Source of the DNA: Saccharomyces paradoxus
Taxonomy: Eukaryota; Ascomycota; Saccharomycetes; Saccharomycetales; Saccharomycetaceae
NCBI RefSeq assembly: GCF_002079055.1
Contig: NC_047500.1
Location: 496,001-560,000, forward strand
Direction of reading: 5' to 3'
DNA: 64,000 bases
Every line of letters begins with the position of its first letter. The stretch's first letter is position 1. Shown one piece after another: positions 20,128-31,248 of the stretch. A program made the translations under genes and the position numbers. A model generated the notes under the pieces. The model saw nothing but the letters and a program-made list of their open reading frames with translations, was not told where the DNA came from and searched no databases.

Positions 20128-22395
20128 CTAATCTTCAAAATATTTCGTATTCCCTAAATTATGCTCTTTGATGTAATCTGGTCCGTACTCTTCGTATTCT
20201 TGCTTACTTATAACTGTTTTCTTATACTGTTCATTGTTTCGTGCTAGAGCCGCCATACCCTTCCAGGCATCCAACGAAGGATCTGAAGACATATTTACAG
20301 TGATATTGGTACCGACAGGAAGGAATCCAGTGAATTCTTTCACAATACGCTCTTTCAATCCAGGCACCTTAGCATTACCGCCGGTAATAAAAACGTTATT
20401 CACCATGTCTATGCAAGTCTGACTCAATTTTCCTGGTTGGGAATCAAATTTTTTTAGTAAGATGGTTTCGGATAATTCGCAAATACCGGCTTGATCCTGT
20501 CCGCCCATTGTCGGTTGAAATACCACTTCCGGTACCCTTATACGTTCTACATTCAGGTGCATTTGGTGTTGTTCGTGGATATTTTCGCTATCGTGAGGTC
20601 TAGGTCCTCTTAAAAACAAGTGAAGGATCGAATTTCTCCAATCGTACTGTGCTTCCAACGTGTCCTCTTCAGTAAAGTTTGGATCGTGTTCTAAAAGTAG
20701 TCCCTCAAGTTCCACGATGTCTTTGTACTCATACTCTAAGGCTTCTTCGAACGCTTCAGGATTTTGAGTGATATCAGTATAAATAAGCCAATCTTCATCA
20801 TTAGCGCCAAAAGTGTCATTTGGATCATTATCTATGGTAGCTTGGTGTCTATTACGTTTGGCCCCTTGTTTAACGTTATCCTCAGCCAATGAAGCTAAGT
20901 TTTTCATTCTATTTTGTGAAACTTGAGATTTTCTGTCCTTCATTTCATCACGTAGCTTTAATTTTTCTTTTCTCCTTTTTATTAGTTTGTTCAGTTTCAA
21001 TCTTTTGTCCTTTATCCAACCATTTAAATCAGTTTCGCGCCATTGCTGCTCTTTTAATTTTTTTTCTTCTTCTTCCTTTGCGACTCTTTCCTTTTCTTCT
21101 TTAGCCTTTTGTCTAGCATCTTGACTGGCCTTCAAAAATTTTTGCTTCCTTTTTTCTTTGACCTGGTCTTCATTTAGATCTTCGTCTGCGATATCAAGTA
21201 AGTCGAATTTCTGGGTCGTTTTGTCTTCATTCATGTCATCCAAGTGACTGTCATCTTCTGCTTCAACCATTTGTGCTTTCTTTAGTGATTGCTCTAAGCT
21301 ATGAAGATACTTTTTAAAATCACGTTCATCGTCAAAACCAGCGTTTTGCAAAACCGAGAGCACTTTCTTCTTAGGCTCGTCAATTAGTTGGTCTCTGACT
21401 TTCGAGAAATATTCAAATTCCTCCTGCTTCTGAACCAATTTTTCCATTCTTTTCAAACGTGCTTGTTCTTGCAAGCGCTTCCCAGTTTCCTTCCTCTTTT
21501 CGGCTTGGATTCGCAATTCCTCTTCTGTCTTTTGAGGCTGAAGGACTTCTGTGAAAGGTGCTTCTACTACCACATCATTTGTATCAAGGCTCTCCAAAGT
21601 GAGTATTTTCTTAATGTCTTCATCATAATTTCGTGAAACATAGCAATAATCTTGATACATCGTTTCATACTGTAAATAAGACATCTTCGTTGGAAAATAT
21701 GGATATTTCAAAGCCATCAAATCATTCAAGTAGTCAACCGCTTGATGTCCTCCCCAATTAATCCTTTTCGCATCTGTTAAGATACCTGCTCCATCAACTA
21801 TAGGAATTACATTGGTATCCTCATGGCCACAATCGATGACCAAACCCGTTTTATTTCCGCTTGGGTTATAGTTGTAAAAACCATACAGACTGTCTATTCC
21901 GAAAGTGACACCTGGCACATTGTAAGTTTCAAACAAAATCTGGTACCAGTTTGCTCGTTGTGATTGAACCGTTGCCAGCCTTTCGGTAAGTAATATTGGA
22001 TTAGGAATTCCATTCTCTGGTATTACTCCCAAATGATGAAAAGTGTAGTCCAATATTTCTTCTGTAAGATTCCAGTTGGTTACAAAGGGTCCGTCAAATG
22101 GGCTTCTAGATTGCGAGCGCACAGCTTGATCCAATAAGGTGTCATTACCGACAAAGGTAAAATTTTTGTTTAACTTTCTGTCTCTAAACTTAGTCAGTAC
22201 ATTAGGAAAAATATGGGTGGGGGTAGCATGATTAACAAACCCAGCTCTTAGTTTGCTTGATCCAAAATCAATGGCAATGGGTGACTGGGGATCGAATGTT
22301 GACTGTTCATCGAATGGTTCTGGGGTTTGCCTCAGTGGAGGGTCGTCTATCACTACTGCCTTAAGGGGCGTCAGAGAGGCGTCTCTGCTAGACAT
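20128..22395 (-). CDS. ARP5: Arp5, actin-related subunit of the INO80 complex
   Basis: Nuclear actin-related protein that with Ies6 forms the nucleosome-gripping module of the INO80 remodeller. The 755 residues match S. cerevisiae (YNL059C). Actin-fold motifs are visible near the N-terminus (IAIDFGSSKLRAGF) and the nucleotide-binding loop (VIDCGHEDTNV). A large charged, coiled-coil-rich insertion (about 255-510), typical of Arp5, separates them from the C-terminal actin motif FITGGNAKVPGLKERI. CACGTG lies just upstream of the ATG at 22398-22403. Confidence 0.96.
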   Translation of the reverse strand: MSSRDASLTPLKAVVIDDPPLRQTPEPFDEQSTFDPQSPIAIDFGSSKLRAGFVNHATPTHIFPNVLTKFRDRKLNKNFTFVGNDTLLDQAVRSQSRSPFDGPFVTNWNLTEEILDYTFHHLGVIPENGIPNPILLTERLATVQSQRANWYQILFETYNVPGVTFGIDSLYGFYNYNPSGNKTGLVIDCGHEDTNVIPIVDGAGILTDAKRINWGGHQAVDYLNDLMALKYPYFPTKMSYLQYETMYQDYCYVSRNYDEDIKKILTLESLDTNDVVVEAPFTEVLQPQKTEEELRIQAEKRKETGKRLQEQARLKRMEKLVQKQEEFEYFSKVRDQLIDEPKKKVLSVLQNAGFDDERDFKKYLHSLEQSLKKAQMVEAEDDSHLDDMNEDKTTQKFDLLDIADEDLNEDQVKEKRKQKFLKASQDARQKAKEEKERVAKEEEEKKLKEQQWRETDLNGWIKDKRLKLNKLIKRRKEKLKLRDEMKDRKSQVSQNRMKNLASLAEDNVKQGAKRNRHQATIDNDPNDTFGANDEDWLIYTDITQNPEAFEEALEYEYKDIVELEGLLLEHDPNFTEEDTLEAQYDWRNSILHLFLRGPRPHDSENIHEQHQMHLNVERIRVPEVVFQPTMGGQDQAGICELSETILLKKFDSQPGKLSQTCIDMVNNVFITGGNAKVPGLKERIVKEFTGFLPVGTNITVNMSSDPSLDAWKGMAALARNNEQYKKTVISKQEYEEYGPDYIKEHNLGNTKYFED

Positions 22396-23171
22396 TTCAC
22401 GTGCTATATTTCCTAATTCCCTCGAGAGTCTGCCCTCCTTACTGACTATCTACTAAGAACGGTTGTTCATCTTGATTATTATATTCTTGCTAAAGGATAT
22501 TTCACAAGCGTTGTAATCACGTATCATAGTCTACGAACGGGAATACTAGATGCTAAACGCTAGGTACGGTCTGGTAATTCTTATCTATGTAAGTCGAACG
22601 TGGCAAATAATTTCTGATAATCGTAATTATTCCTGGCAAACTGTACGCCGGTTATCGCAATTTGCTAAATATCTCATCGGTCAAAGCCCTTCTACATTGC
22701 GACCTTACAATCAGCTCTTCAAAGGCACAAGTGCTTAACATCCATACGCGAATTATGATATAATTTGATAATCTTTTTAACTCAGTGTTTGTGTTTGCAA
22801 TTGTGTGATTACTTGAGCACATTTTTGCTAGTAGCTGTATCGTATTTGATTAGGATCAGAAAGCTATGCGCGACAAGATCGCACGTATATATTTAACAAA
22901 AGATGCAAGGTCTGTCCTATGGATAGTTTCAAATAAATCAAGATAAAGCGGACTAAACATCACTACAATTTTTTTTTCTCCAATTGCCATTTGGAACGCT
23001 TTTTGTCCTTTGGAGATTATTTGGTTTGGTTAATACTAGTGGTTACTGGAACGTTTGGAACCGTGAGATGAAAGTAAATATCGACTTCCTCTTAGGTAAT
23101 GAATTATACAATTTCTAAATACAAAAAAAATGTGCGACCTGAACAACCATGTTTCTTGGATGCCTGCGTAT
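22396..23171. other. ARP5 promoter / YNL058C 3' region
   Basis: A 776-nt gap upstream of ARP5. It includes CACGTG at 22398-22403, almost touching the ARP5 ATG. A small ORF at 22550-22738 has no recognised homolog. Nothing else is called. Confidence 0.45.
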
Positions 23172-24122
23172 CTAGATTATCTCTCTACCATTCAAGACAT
23201 CATTCAAAAACATCGATGGCGCCTGTCTTTTATGGGCCTTTTTAGGCGAGCTGGTATTTGAGGTGGCAGAAGCAACGGGTATGAGACCCAAGGAGGATTG
23301 GTTTCTCCTATGGTAGCCTTCCATTGAGTTAATTTTCTTTTCCTTTCTTTCAGGCGATGCTGCTCTTTGTGGTCTATTTAGATTCAGCGTTTTCTCTTCT
23401 TCTTCTTCTCCCAGGTAGGTGCCCGCATATAAGGATGGGTCGTCAATAAAAATATTAGTATCTCTTGATTGATGACGGCTATGACTTTTTTCGTATTGTG
23501 ACACTTGTAAAGTAGGTGATATAAATAAGGACCTTCTGTTGTCTGTGAACGGATCTTGAATTGGGTTGAATGGTGAGGCAGCATCCTCATATTGGCTAGA
23601 CTCCAATTGGCTCATGGAATCCCAGTCATCATGCATAGAGAATTTTTCATCATTGATGTCGAACGGATTACTTTGTAAGGAAGAACTATGCTTGTGATGC
23701 CCTCTGTAAAAATACTTATTATCCTTTGCGTAAGAAGTTGTCATTGTGAAACGACGAGACAAGTAATTGGACACTAGCCACCATATAAGGATACTGACGA
23801 AAATGGCACCTATGACTGCACCCACAGCAATGTATACAGTACCGTTGGTTTTATTAGCAGCATTTAATATGAACGGGTTCCCTATTGTAGATGGGGGTGT
23901 TATGCTAGGAACAACTAGTGATGAGGATGATGTTGTCCCACTGGAAGACGAGGGTGCCGAAGAAGTCGAGGATGCCAAAGATGGGAGGGATTTAGAACTC
24001 GTTTGGGACGCTACACTTGACGTGGACTTTGATACGGTAGTTGAACTAGTCGTAGTGGTAGCTAGTGTAGGAAGGTGCCTCCTGACTAGTGACACAGACG
24101 GGATAAAGTTTTTCCTGACCAT
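23172..24122 (-). CDS. YNL058C: Single-pass membrane protein YNL058C (Prm5 paralog)
   Basis: A protein of uncertain function, 316 residues if begun at the ATG at 24122, the same length as S. cerevisiae YNL058C. The frame is open 11 codons further but has no ATG there. It has a Ser/Thr-rich extracellular-like N-terminal part, one membrane span at about residues 96-120 ([19 protein letters not shown]), and a charged cytoplasmic tail with a Ser/Asn-rich end. The known paralog is PRM5 (YIL117C), a cell-wall-stress and pheromone-responsive gene; a similar wall-related role is inference. Confidence 0.9.
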   Translation of the reverse strand: MVRKNFIPSVSLVRRHLPTLATTTTSSTTVSKSTSSVASQTSSKSLPSLASSTSSAPSSSSGTTSSSSLVVPSITPPSTIGNPFILNAANKTNGTVYIAVGAVIGAIFVSILIWWLVSNYLSRRFTMTTSYAKDNKYFYRGHHKHSSSLQSNPFDINDEKFSMHDDWDSMSQLESSQYEDAASPFNPIQDPFTDNRRSLFISPTLQVSQYEKSHSRHQSRDTNIFIDDPSLYAGTYLGEEEEEKTLNLNRPQRAASPERKEKKINSMEGYHRRNQSSLGLIPVASATSNTSSPKKAHKRQAPSMFLNDVLNGREII

Positions 24123-24638
24123 CTTTGCCGATGTTTCTTTCTGAACTTTTGACAATGGATGAGTCTTGTGATATAGAATAACAATTCGAGTACGTTCGTG
24201 TTAATAAACGGGAGAAAATTATTTACCCACACTGCTGCTGAATATAATTAAAAATTAAGCAAATTTCTAATTATACATTTTTTTTTTAGAGATAGTGTAT
24301 GCTATGTTTACCATTTCCCTGTTTAGGAAAAGAGATTAAGGGTTTCATGAAAGAATTCTGCAGAGTGTGAGAAGGGAGGCTGTCACCAGGTTCCGCTACA
24401 CTATTCGTGTAGGTAGGAATCACGCAAAGTAAAGACCCTTTTTCATACAGTAATTAACTTGGGAATGGCCCTTGGTGCAGGTCCAGATTTTTCAGTAATT
24501 TCAATTTTTCTTCCTCTGAATTTTTCCAGGATTTGAAAAAAAGATCAGGAAAGGGCGAGAGTTTGTTTAAAACACTAGAGCCTTGATATATCAAGAAGTG
24601 GAGGCTAAATACTAATAGGGTGCCGGTTTCTTGATGCT
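24123..24638. other. YNL058C-OCA2 divergent promoter
   Basis: A 516-nt region between divergent genes. It contains a T9 run near 24280 and no convincing ORF. No clear factor sites were recognised. Confidence 0.4.
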
Positions 24639-25232
24639 ATGAAATACATACCCCCATTGAATTTTTCACCAGTGGTGAGTACAGATGTGTCGTTATACCG
24701 ATCAGGGTATCCGATGCCGTTGAATTATAGTTTCATCAAGCATCAGTTACACTTGAAGACTATAATATATATTGGAGATAAAGATAGGCCTCTCGAAGAA
24801 TACCAAAGCTTCTTAGAGTTAGAAAAGATAAAGTACTATCACATATTTATGGATTCAAGCCGCGATGAAGGAATTCAAGAAAGAATGAACCAAGTATTGC
24901 ACTTGGTGCTGGATGTCAGAAACTACCCCATCTTAGTGCATTCCAATAAGGGCAAGCACCGTGTTGGTGTAGTTGTGGGAATCATAAGGAAGCTGCTGCA
25001 GGGATGGTCCACTGCAGGTATATACCAGGAATACGGGTTATTTTCTGGTGGAATGAAAGATGGGGTAGATTTGGAGTTTATCACAATGTTTGAAACTAAT
25101 CTAAAAATACCGAGAAACATAATTCCTGGTTTCGCTGAACACTGCTTGTATTTGAATGAGCTAGAGGCTGTAGAAGGAAGTGATGACGAGTCAGAAAGTG
25201 AGTCTATTCTTACTGCTAAGCAGTCATTGTGA
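24639..25232 (+). CDS. OCA2: Oca2, Siw14/Oca-family phosphatase-like protein lacking the catalytic Cys
   Basis: Protein of the plant and fungi atypical dual-specificity phosphatase family (Oca1, Oca2, Siw14, Oca4, Oca6), connected to inositol pyrophosphate metabolism and cell-cycle arrest on oxidant stress. The 197 residues equal S. cerevisiae Oca2 (YNL056W). The P-loop reads HSNKGKHRVG at residues 101-110: the Cys of the HCxxGxxR signature is Ser102, while Gly105 and Arg108 are kept. This is the known form in S. cerevisiae too, as I recall, so it is probably a pseudo-enzyme acting within the Oca complex. The acidic Ser-rich C-terminus is intact. Confidence 0.93.
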   Translation: MKYIPPLNFSPVVSTDVSLYRSGYPMPLNYSFIKHQLHLKTIIYIGDKDRPLEEYQSFLELEKIKYYHIFMDSSRDEGIQERMNQVLHLVLDVRNYPILVHSNKGKHRVGVVVGIIRKLLQGWSTAGIYQEYGLFSGGMKDGVDLEFITMFETNLKIPRNIIPGFAEHCLYLNELEAVEGSDDESESESILTAKQSL

Positions 25233-25384
25233 CTATAAGAATCAACCGTTACAAAGAATATTTTCTGTCATTAATATATTTGTATAGATAAAACAACAAG
25301 TCTGAAGATCAAGTAGATAAAACGGAAACAAGAACGAGCACGTATATGGTATATAGTGAACATATATATAACAGATATATTTGT

Positions 25385-26236
25385 TCAAGCGTCGAAGGAC
25401 AAAGACCAACCTAGCTTGTGAACTGGTTCAGACAACTTCAAAGCATCGAAGGAGGAACCAACACCCAAAGTGACGCCCGGTCTCAACAATTGCTTGTAAG
25501 CCAAGGTGACGATACCGGAATCGGAAACCTTAGCCTTAACTTGGGAAGACGCATCGGGCAAATATCTAGTGGCGAACTCGATGTTAACATTGGAGTTAGG
25601 TAGTTTGCAGTTCATGGTAGCCTTGGCACCAACTTGTAGAAAGGCGTTGACGTTTTGGAAGAAGTCAACGGTGGTTATTTGCTCGTTGTTCAAAGTAGCG
25701 CCCAAAGAGTAGTCCTTAGCAAAATAACTTAGAGCCATGGCATAACGAGAAATTGATCCGGCGCTAATATCGTAGCCAAACTCAGCACCACCAACAATAC
25801 CTTCGTGGGCCATAGTCAAGTCACCAACAAATGTTGGCGACTTCAAACACAAGTCAAAGGCACCTCTTGCGGTAAAGAAAGGTTGTGTGAACGTGGTGTT
25901 TAAGACGGCGGACTTGGCCACGCCTGGAGTCAAAGAGGTAATCAATTCATTCTTTAGGCCAGGTGTCAAGTTGGCAAACTCTAATTTGGTCTTCAAGTTG
26001 TTTGTGTTAGACCAGCCTTGAGTCAAACCCAAGCCGGTTTGCTTGTCGTTCAACTTCGCTTCCACGTTAGTAGACAATGGGCCATCCTTAACAGGCTGCT
26101 TAGCCTTCAACGAGAACTTAATCCCATTGGCGGTTGTTGTTTGCACATCAAAAGCAGCTGGGGTAGCATGATAGAAATCCTTGTTTAATAGATCGTTAAT
26201 ATTTCTGGAGATATCGCTGTAGACTGGGGGAGACAT
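25385..26236 (-). CDS. POR1: Por1, mitochondrial outer-membrane porin (VDAC)
   Basis: Voltage-dependent anion channel, the main pore for metabolites in the mitochondrial outer membrane. Starting at the ATG at 26236 (MSPPVYSDISRNINDLL) gives 283 residues, the length of S. cerevisiae Por1 (YNL055C), with near-identical sequence. It has an N-terminal amphipathic helix and a 19-strand beta-barrel, ending GVGSSFDALKLSE followed by the beta-signal region GWSLSF. The frame stays open upstream to another ATG at 26314 (26 more codons, Ser/Thr/Lys-rich), considered leader sequence here. Codon use is strongly biased. Confidence 0.96.
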   Translation of the reverse strand: MSPPVYSDISRNINDLLNKDFYHATPAAFDVQTTTANGIKFSLKAKQPVKDGPLSTNVEAKLNDKQTGLGLTQGWSNTNNLKTKLEFANLTPGLKNELITSLTPGVAKSAVLNTTFTQPFFTARGAFDLCLKSPTFVGDLTMAHEGIVGGAEFGYDISAGSISRYAMALSYFAKDYSLGATLNNEQITTVDFFQNVNAFLQVGAKATMNCKLPNSNVNIEFATRYLPDASSQVKAKVSDSGIVTLAYKQLLRPGVTLGVGSSFDALKLSEPVHKLGWSLSFDA

Positions 26237-26496
26237 TGTTGAGGGAGTAGGTTTGATTTTTATTTTTGAAACGCTTTGCTGTGTCGTGTTGGGAGAATCC
26301 GTAGCACTGATCATCAGTGGAACGAGTTGGGGGTAGTTATATAGTAGATCAACTCCTCGTGCTCTGCTTTGGCTCTAAAAGGGGTTGTTTGTTGAGGAAC
26401 GGCCGAAATGGCGGTGTTTGATTGGGCCGCAGCCGGCAAGAAGTGCCGGAACCGCGAAAAGAGGCTCGCATGACACAGAAAGGGTGGCAAAAAAAT

Positions 26497-26568
26497 CTCC
26501 GCGACGGGGAATTGAACCCCGATCTGGCACGCGACAAGCGCCCATTCTGACCATTAAACTATCACGGA
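26497..26568 (-). tRNA. tD(GUC): tRNA-Asp (GUC)
   Basis: On the minus strand the 72 nt begin TCCGTGATAGTTTAATGGTC and end CCCCGTCGCGGAG. The cloverleaf folds: the acceptor TCCGTGA pairs with TCGCGGA, the anticodon loop is CTTGTCGC with anticodon GTC, and the B box is GGTTCAATTCC. There is no intron. A T7 terminator follows (minus strand, 26495-26489). The position next to POR1 agrees with S. cerevisiae. Confidence 0.97.
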
Positions 26569-27314
26569 ATGTTAATCTTCGAGATAACAGGTACATTTTT
26601 ACAGATTCAAGATAGGCGAGTATTATGGCAGTGGGGTAATACACTCCTTTCGTTTTGGTTACAAAACATTACTTATTGTTCAACTTTATATCTAACCTGG
26701 CCTGGTAGAAACGCCGTTTCGGTTTCAATGTCTGTTAACAGGGCCAGCGAAACCGACCGCAATCTTGGTAAATATATATGTATATATACCCGCGGCGACG
26801 TCGTGCCCTCCAATTTCTCATAGCAAGATTATTAAAAGGTCGTTAAGCGAATCCAGCAGTACCAAATTTAAAACAAACTACTCAAAAAGAGATAGGCATT
26901 AGTGTTCAAAGGTGTAAAATTTCGAGTTGATTTCTATCGTCGCACAAGGTTGCACCCCTTGGACAGACACAAAGTAAGATTTTCACGTTTACATAAGGAT
27001 ACTCATTTCTTGAAAAAAAATTCACTCTTTTCGTATTTAAACCTTGTGAGCCTATATTCACTCTTTGTGAATATCGCACCGCCCTACGTGTATTTGTTCT
27101 TCTCATTTCTTTGTTCTTATGTGTTCCCGCATTAAGAAATTCGTTGGGTGGTTTCTACGACGGGTATCCCCTTCGATTTTGCATAATGGCCTTCAATTCT
27201 ACAACTAATATCAAGCAGATATATCCAAAATTCCCACACATACAGTGTAAATCGTCCTGTATACACGTTACCGTTTTACCTTCAGCAAAGAAAAGCATTT
27301 GGGAAAGGCGCTAG
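26569..27314. other. tRNA-Asp upstream / VAC7 promoter region
   Basis: A 746-nt gap with TATATATGTATATATA near 26770 and a VAC7 leader of moderate AT content. Unlike the other tRNA flanks in this window, I recognise no LTR here. ORFs of up to 84 codons are not supported. Confidence 0.45.
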
Positions 27315-28756
27315 ATGACTGAAGAAGATAGAAAACTCACTGTAGAGACTGAAACGGTTGAGGCGCCTGTGGCAAATAACCTTTTATTGTCAAATAACAA
27401 TAATGTAGCAGTTCCTAATCCTTCTATCCCTTCCGCTTCCACCTCCACATCTCCACTGCACAGGGAAATAATTGATGATTCTGTCACTACTGCTAACACT
27501 ACTAGCAACGCCGTACAGCATAATTTGTCCACTATAGATAACAATTTAATGGATTCCGATGCCACGTCACATAATCAAGACCATTGGCATCCGGACATAA
27601 ATAGGGCAGGAACATCAATGTCTACTAGCGATATCCCATCTGATTTGCATTTGGAACATATTGCCTCTGTTCCATCGACTAATAATAACGGCAACAACGC
27701 TTTAATCAATCATAATCCTTTGTCATCTCATCTTTCCAACCCGTCATCTTCATTGCGAAATAAGAAAAGCTCTTTGTTAGTAGCGTCTAACCCTGCGTTT
27801 GCTTCAGATATCGAACTGTCGAAAAAGAAACCCCCCCTCATCTCCAATAATATACCTACAAGCAACATTGCTCTTTACCAAACAGCAAGATCGGCAAATA
27901 TTCATGGTCCATCATCAACTTCCGCATCCAAAGCGTTTAGAAAGGCTTCAGCTTTCTCGAATAACACGGCTCCCAGCACGAGTAATAACATTGGTTCGAA
28001 TACACCCCCTGCTCCTCTTTTACCTCTTCCTTCACTCTCGCAACAAAATAAGCCAAAAATAATAGAGAGGCCCCCAATGCACGTCACTAATTCAAGAGAA
28101 ATACTGTTAGGTGAAAACCTGTTAGATGATTCAAAAACAAAGAATGCTGCTGCGAACTCAACCACACACGACAATGATTTAATGGCTAATGATGGGCTGC
28201 ATATACCGAACCACTCAAGCGTAGATGATACCGAAAAGAACAACAAGACGAAGAAAAACAACAGTAATAGTGGTAGAAGTGAACGTAATGATGACGCTAA
28301 TAAAACATCCGCGGCATTGACTAAAACCGCGCCTTCAACCACACCTTTGGCCACTGCCGATAATACTCTGGCCCCCACTGCTAATATCTCCAACAGTAAT
28401 GCTGACACCTACAATAATAACAAGAAAAAAATCAGTAACATTAACAGTAACAATAATAATCATGGTGCATCGAATAAAGCCAACGCTGATATCAAGAATG
28501 CCAACGCTGATATCAAGAATGTCAACGCTGACTCAAGTGCTTCTACCTCAAACAATAACACAACAAATGACGACTCGCACGAGAGCAATTCAGAAAAACC
28601 AACGAAGGCAGATTTTTTCGCTGCGAGACTGGCAACAGCTGTGGGTGAAAATGAAATCAGTGATTCTGAAGAAACATTTGTTTATGAATCAGCGGCTAAC
28701 TCGACTAAAAATTTAATATATCCTGATTCCTCCAACCAACAGCAGCAACAGCAACA

Positions 28757-28789
<33 letters not shown>

Positions 28790-30884
28790 GCAGGCTCCAA
28801 AACAACAGCAGCAGCAGCAAAATCATGGTATAACTTCGAAGATAAGTGCACCATTGCTAAACAACAATAAAAAATTATTAAGCCGACTCAAAAACTCGAG
28901 GCACATAAGCACAGGCGCCATACTGAATAACACAATCGCAAATATAAGTACAAATTCGAACTTAAATTCTAATATTATGCAGAGCAATAACAATCTGACG
29001 TCAGGTCACAATCACCTGGACGAGTTGAGCAGCATAAAACAGGAGCCACCGCATCAATTACAACAGCAGCAATTACCAATGGACGTGCAATCGGTAGATT
29101 CGTATACATCTGACAACCCTGACAGCAATGTTATTGCCAAGTCGCCTGACAAGAGATCAAGCTTAGTGTCCCTACCCAAAATTTCTCCACACTTACTTTC
29201 ATCCACATCAAGTAACGGTAACACAATATCATGTCCCAATGTGACCACAACTTCACAGGAATTGGAACCAAATAATGATATTTCAACGAAGAAATCTCTT
29301 TCCAATTCCACTTTGAGGCACTCCTCAGCTAATAGAAATTCTAATTACGGTGACAACAAGAGGCCTCTTCGGACAACAGTATCAAAGATATTTGATTCGA
29401 ACCCAAATGGAGCTCCTTTACGAAGATACTCTGGGGTACCTGATCACGTTAATTTAGAAGATTACATTGAGCAGTCGCATAATTATCCAACAATGCAAAA
29501 TAGTGTGAAAAAGGATGATTTTTACAACAGTAGGAGCAATAAGTTTCCCCATGGTTTGAATTTTTATGGCGATAACAATGTTATTGAAGAAGGGAATAAT
29601 GGTGACTCATCAAATCCAAACCGACCGCAACACACTAACCTTCAGCATGAGTTTATTCCGGAAGACAATGAAAGTGATGAAAACGATATTCACTCCATGT
29701 TTTATTATAATCATAAGAACGATCTAGAGACGAAACCGTTAATATCTGATTATGGTGAAGATGAAGATGTGGACGATTACGATCGTCAAAATGCTACTTT
29801 CAACAGTTATTATAACTCAGCATCCAATACTCACGAACTTCCATTACATGGAAGAATGCCATCAAGATCAAATAATGATTACTACGATTTTATGGTTAGC
29901 AACAATACTGGCAATAACAATCAAGTGAATGAATATACCCCGTTAAGAATGAAACGTGTTCAAAGGCACCTATCAAGAACAAACAATAGCATAATGAATG
30001 GTAGCATCCATATGAATGGCAACGATGATGTTACTCATCCAAATATCAATAACAACGATATTGTCGGTTATTCACCACACAATTTTTATTCAAAAAAATC
30101 ACCATTTGTAAAAGTAAAGAACTTCCTTTATCTCGCATTTGTTATATCATCACTATTGATGACAGGATTTATTCTCGGATTTTTGTTGGCCACAAATAAG
30201 GAACTACAAGATGTAGACGTGGTTGTGATGGATAATGTGATTTCAAGTTCGGATGAATTGATCTTTGACATCACTGTAAGTGCTTTTAATCCAGGATTCT
30301 TTAGTATAAGTGTTTCCCAAGTCGATTTGGACATTTTTGCAAAAAGCTCTTTCTTGAAGTGTGACTCTAGTGGTGATTGTACCGTAATAGAGCACGAATG
30401 GAAAATTTTACAAATGACAACAAACCTTTCGCTAGTTGAAGAGAGTGCTAAAAATGATGTTAGTGATGGGAACATAGAGACAGTATTACTAGGAACCGTT
30501 AAAAAGCTAGAAACACCATTAAAGTTCCAAGGCGGCGCATTTAATAGGAACTACGATGTCTCAGTATCGAGTGTCAAGCTTTTAAGTCCTGGGTCTCGTG
30601 AAGCCAAGCACGAAAATGACAATGATGGCGATGACGGTGACGGTGGCGGTGGTGATGATGACGACGACGGTGACGATGAAAACAATATCAACAAAAGACA
30701 ATACAAGAGCAAACCAAATGCTAGAGAGGACAAAGAAGATGATACTAAAAAATGGAAGCTACTAATCAAACATGATTACAAATTGATAGTCCGTGGAAGC
30801 ATAAAGTATGAGGTGCCCTTCTTCAATACACAGAAATCTACGGCTATTCAAAAGGATTCCATGGTCCATCCTGGTAAGAAGTGA
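27315..30884 (+). CDS. VAC7: Vac7, vacuolar activator of the PI3P 5-kinase Fab1
   Basis: Vacuolar membrane protein that stimulates Fab1 to make PI(3,5)P2, controlling vacuole size and osmotic response. It has 1189 residues against 1165 in S. cerevisiae (YNL054W). The long N-terminal cytosolic part is dominated by Asn/Ser runs, a run of about 19 Gln (28737-28793), and a short tandem repeat around NADIKNANADIKN. One membrane segment begins near residue 937 (FLYLAFVISSLLMTGFILGF). The conserved luminal C-terminal domain has an acidic insert rich in Asp and Gly (about 1100-1118). Low-complexity tracts account for the extra length. Confidence 0.95.
28737..28793 (+). repeat. CAG/CAA microsatellite encoding poly-Gln in VAC7
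   Basis: Nineteen consecutive CAG/CAA codons, mainly CAG, inside the VAC7 frame. A second, shorter Gln run follows at about 28800-28820. Such runs vary in length between strains. Confidence 0.9.
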
Positions 30885-31248
30885 GTGTTAAGAATGTAGC
30901 TTTTTTCATCAAAGCTGGGTATTTTTCTCTTTATACCGCAGCAGCGGAAGGCAATTTCCAAAACAGGAATGTACCTTCCGAAAAAGGAAAATGGAGTATG
31001 TTTTTTGATGTTTTTTCTCTTTGACTATTTCAAAATTAGAAGCAAGTGAAAAAATACAAAAATGTTACATAGGATACGATACAGTATTGTAATATATCAT
31101 TATTATTATTTTTAGATAAAGCGTTTAGTAAACAAGAGTGAGGGTTATGCAACTCGTTTAGTAAACATTCTTTTTTTTTTCTTCTTTTAAGTATAAGACA
31201 ACAACAGTAGCGGGAGCGATAGTAACACATTGGTAGCGATAAGTGCTC
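30885..31248. promoter_or_regulatory. MSG5 promoter with a Rlm1-like site
   Basis: A 364-nt gap between VAC7 and MSG5. TTATTTTTAG at 31106-31115 differs at one position from the Rlm1 consensus CTAWWWWTAG. In S. cerevisiae MSG5 is induced through the Slt2-Rlm1 cell-wall pathway, which fits, but A/T-rich matches arise easily by chance. Confidence 0.4.

Noticed and set aside
20889-21104. Phe/Leu-rich ORF opposite ARP5
   Set aside because: It is the antisense shadow of the Lys/Glu-rich insertion of Arp5.
30551-30769. Ser-rich minus-strand ORF opposite VAC7
   Set aside because: Shadow of the Asp/Gly-rich acidic tract of VAC7.
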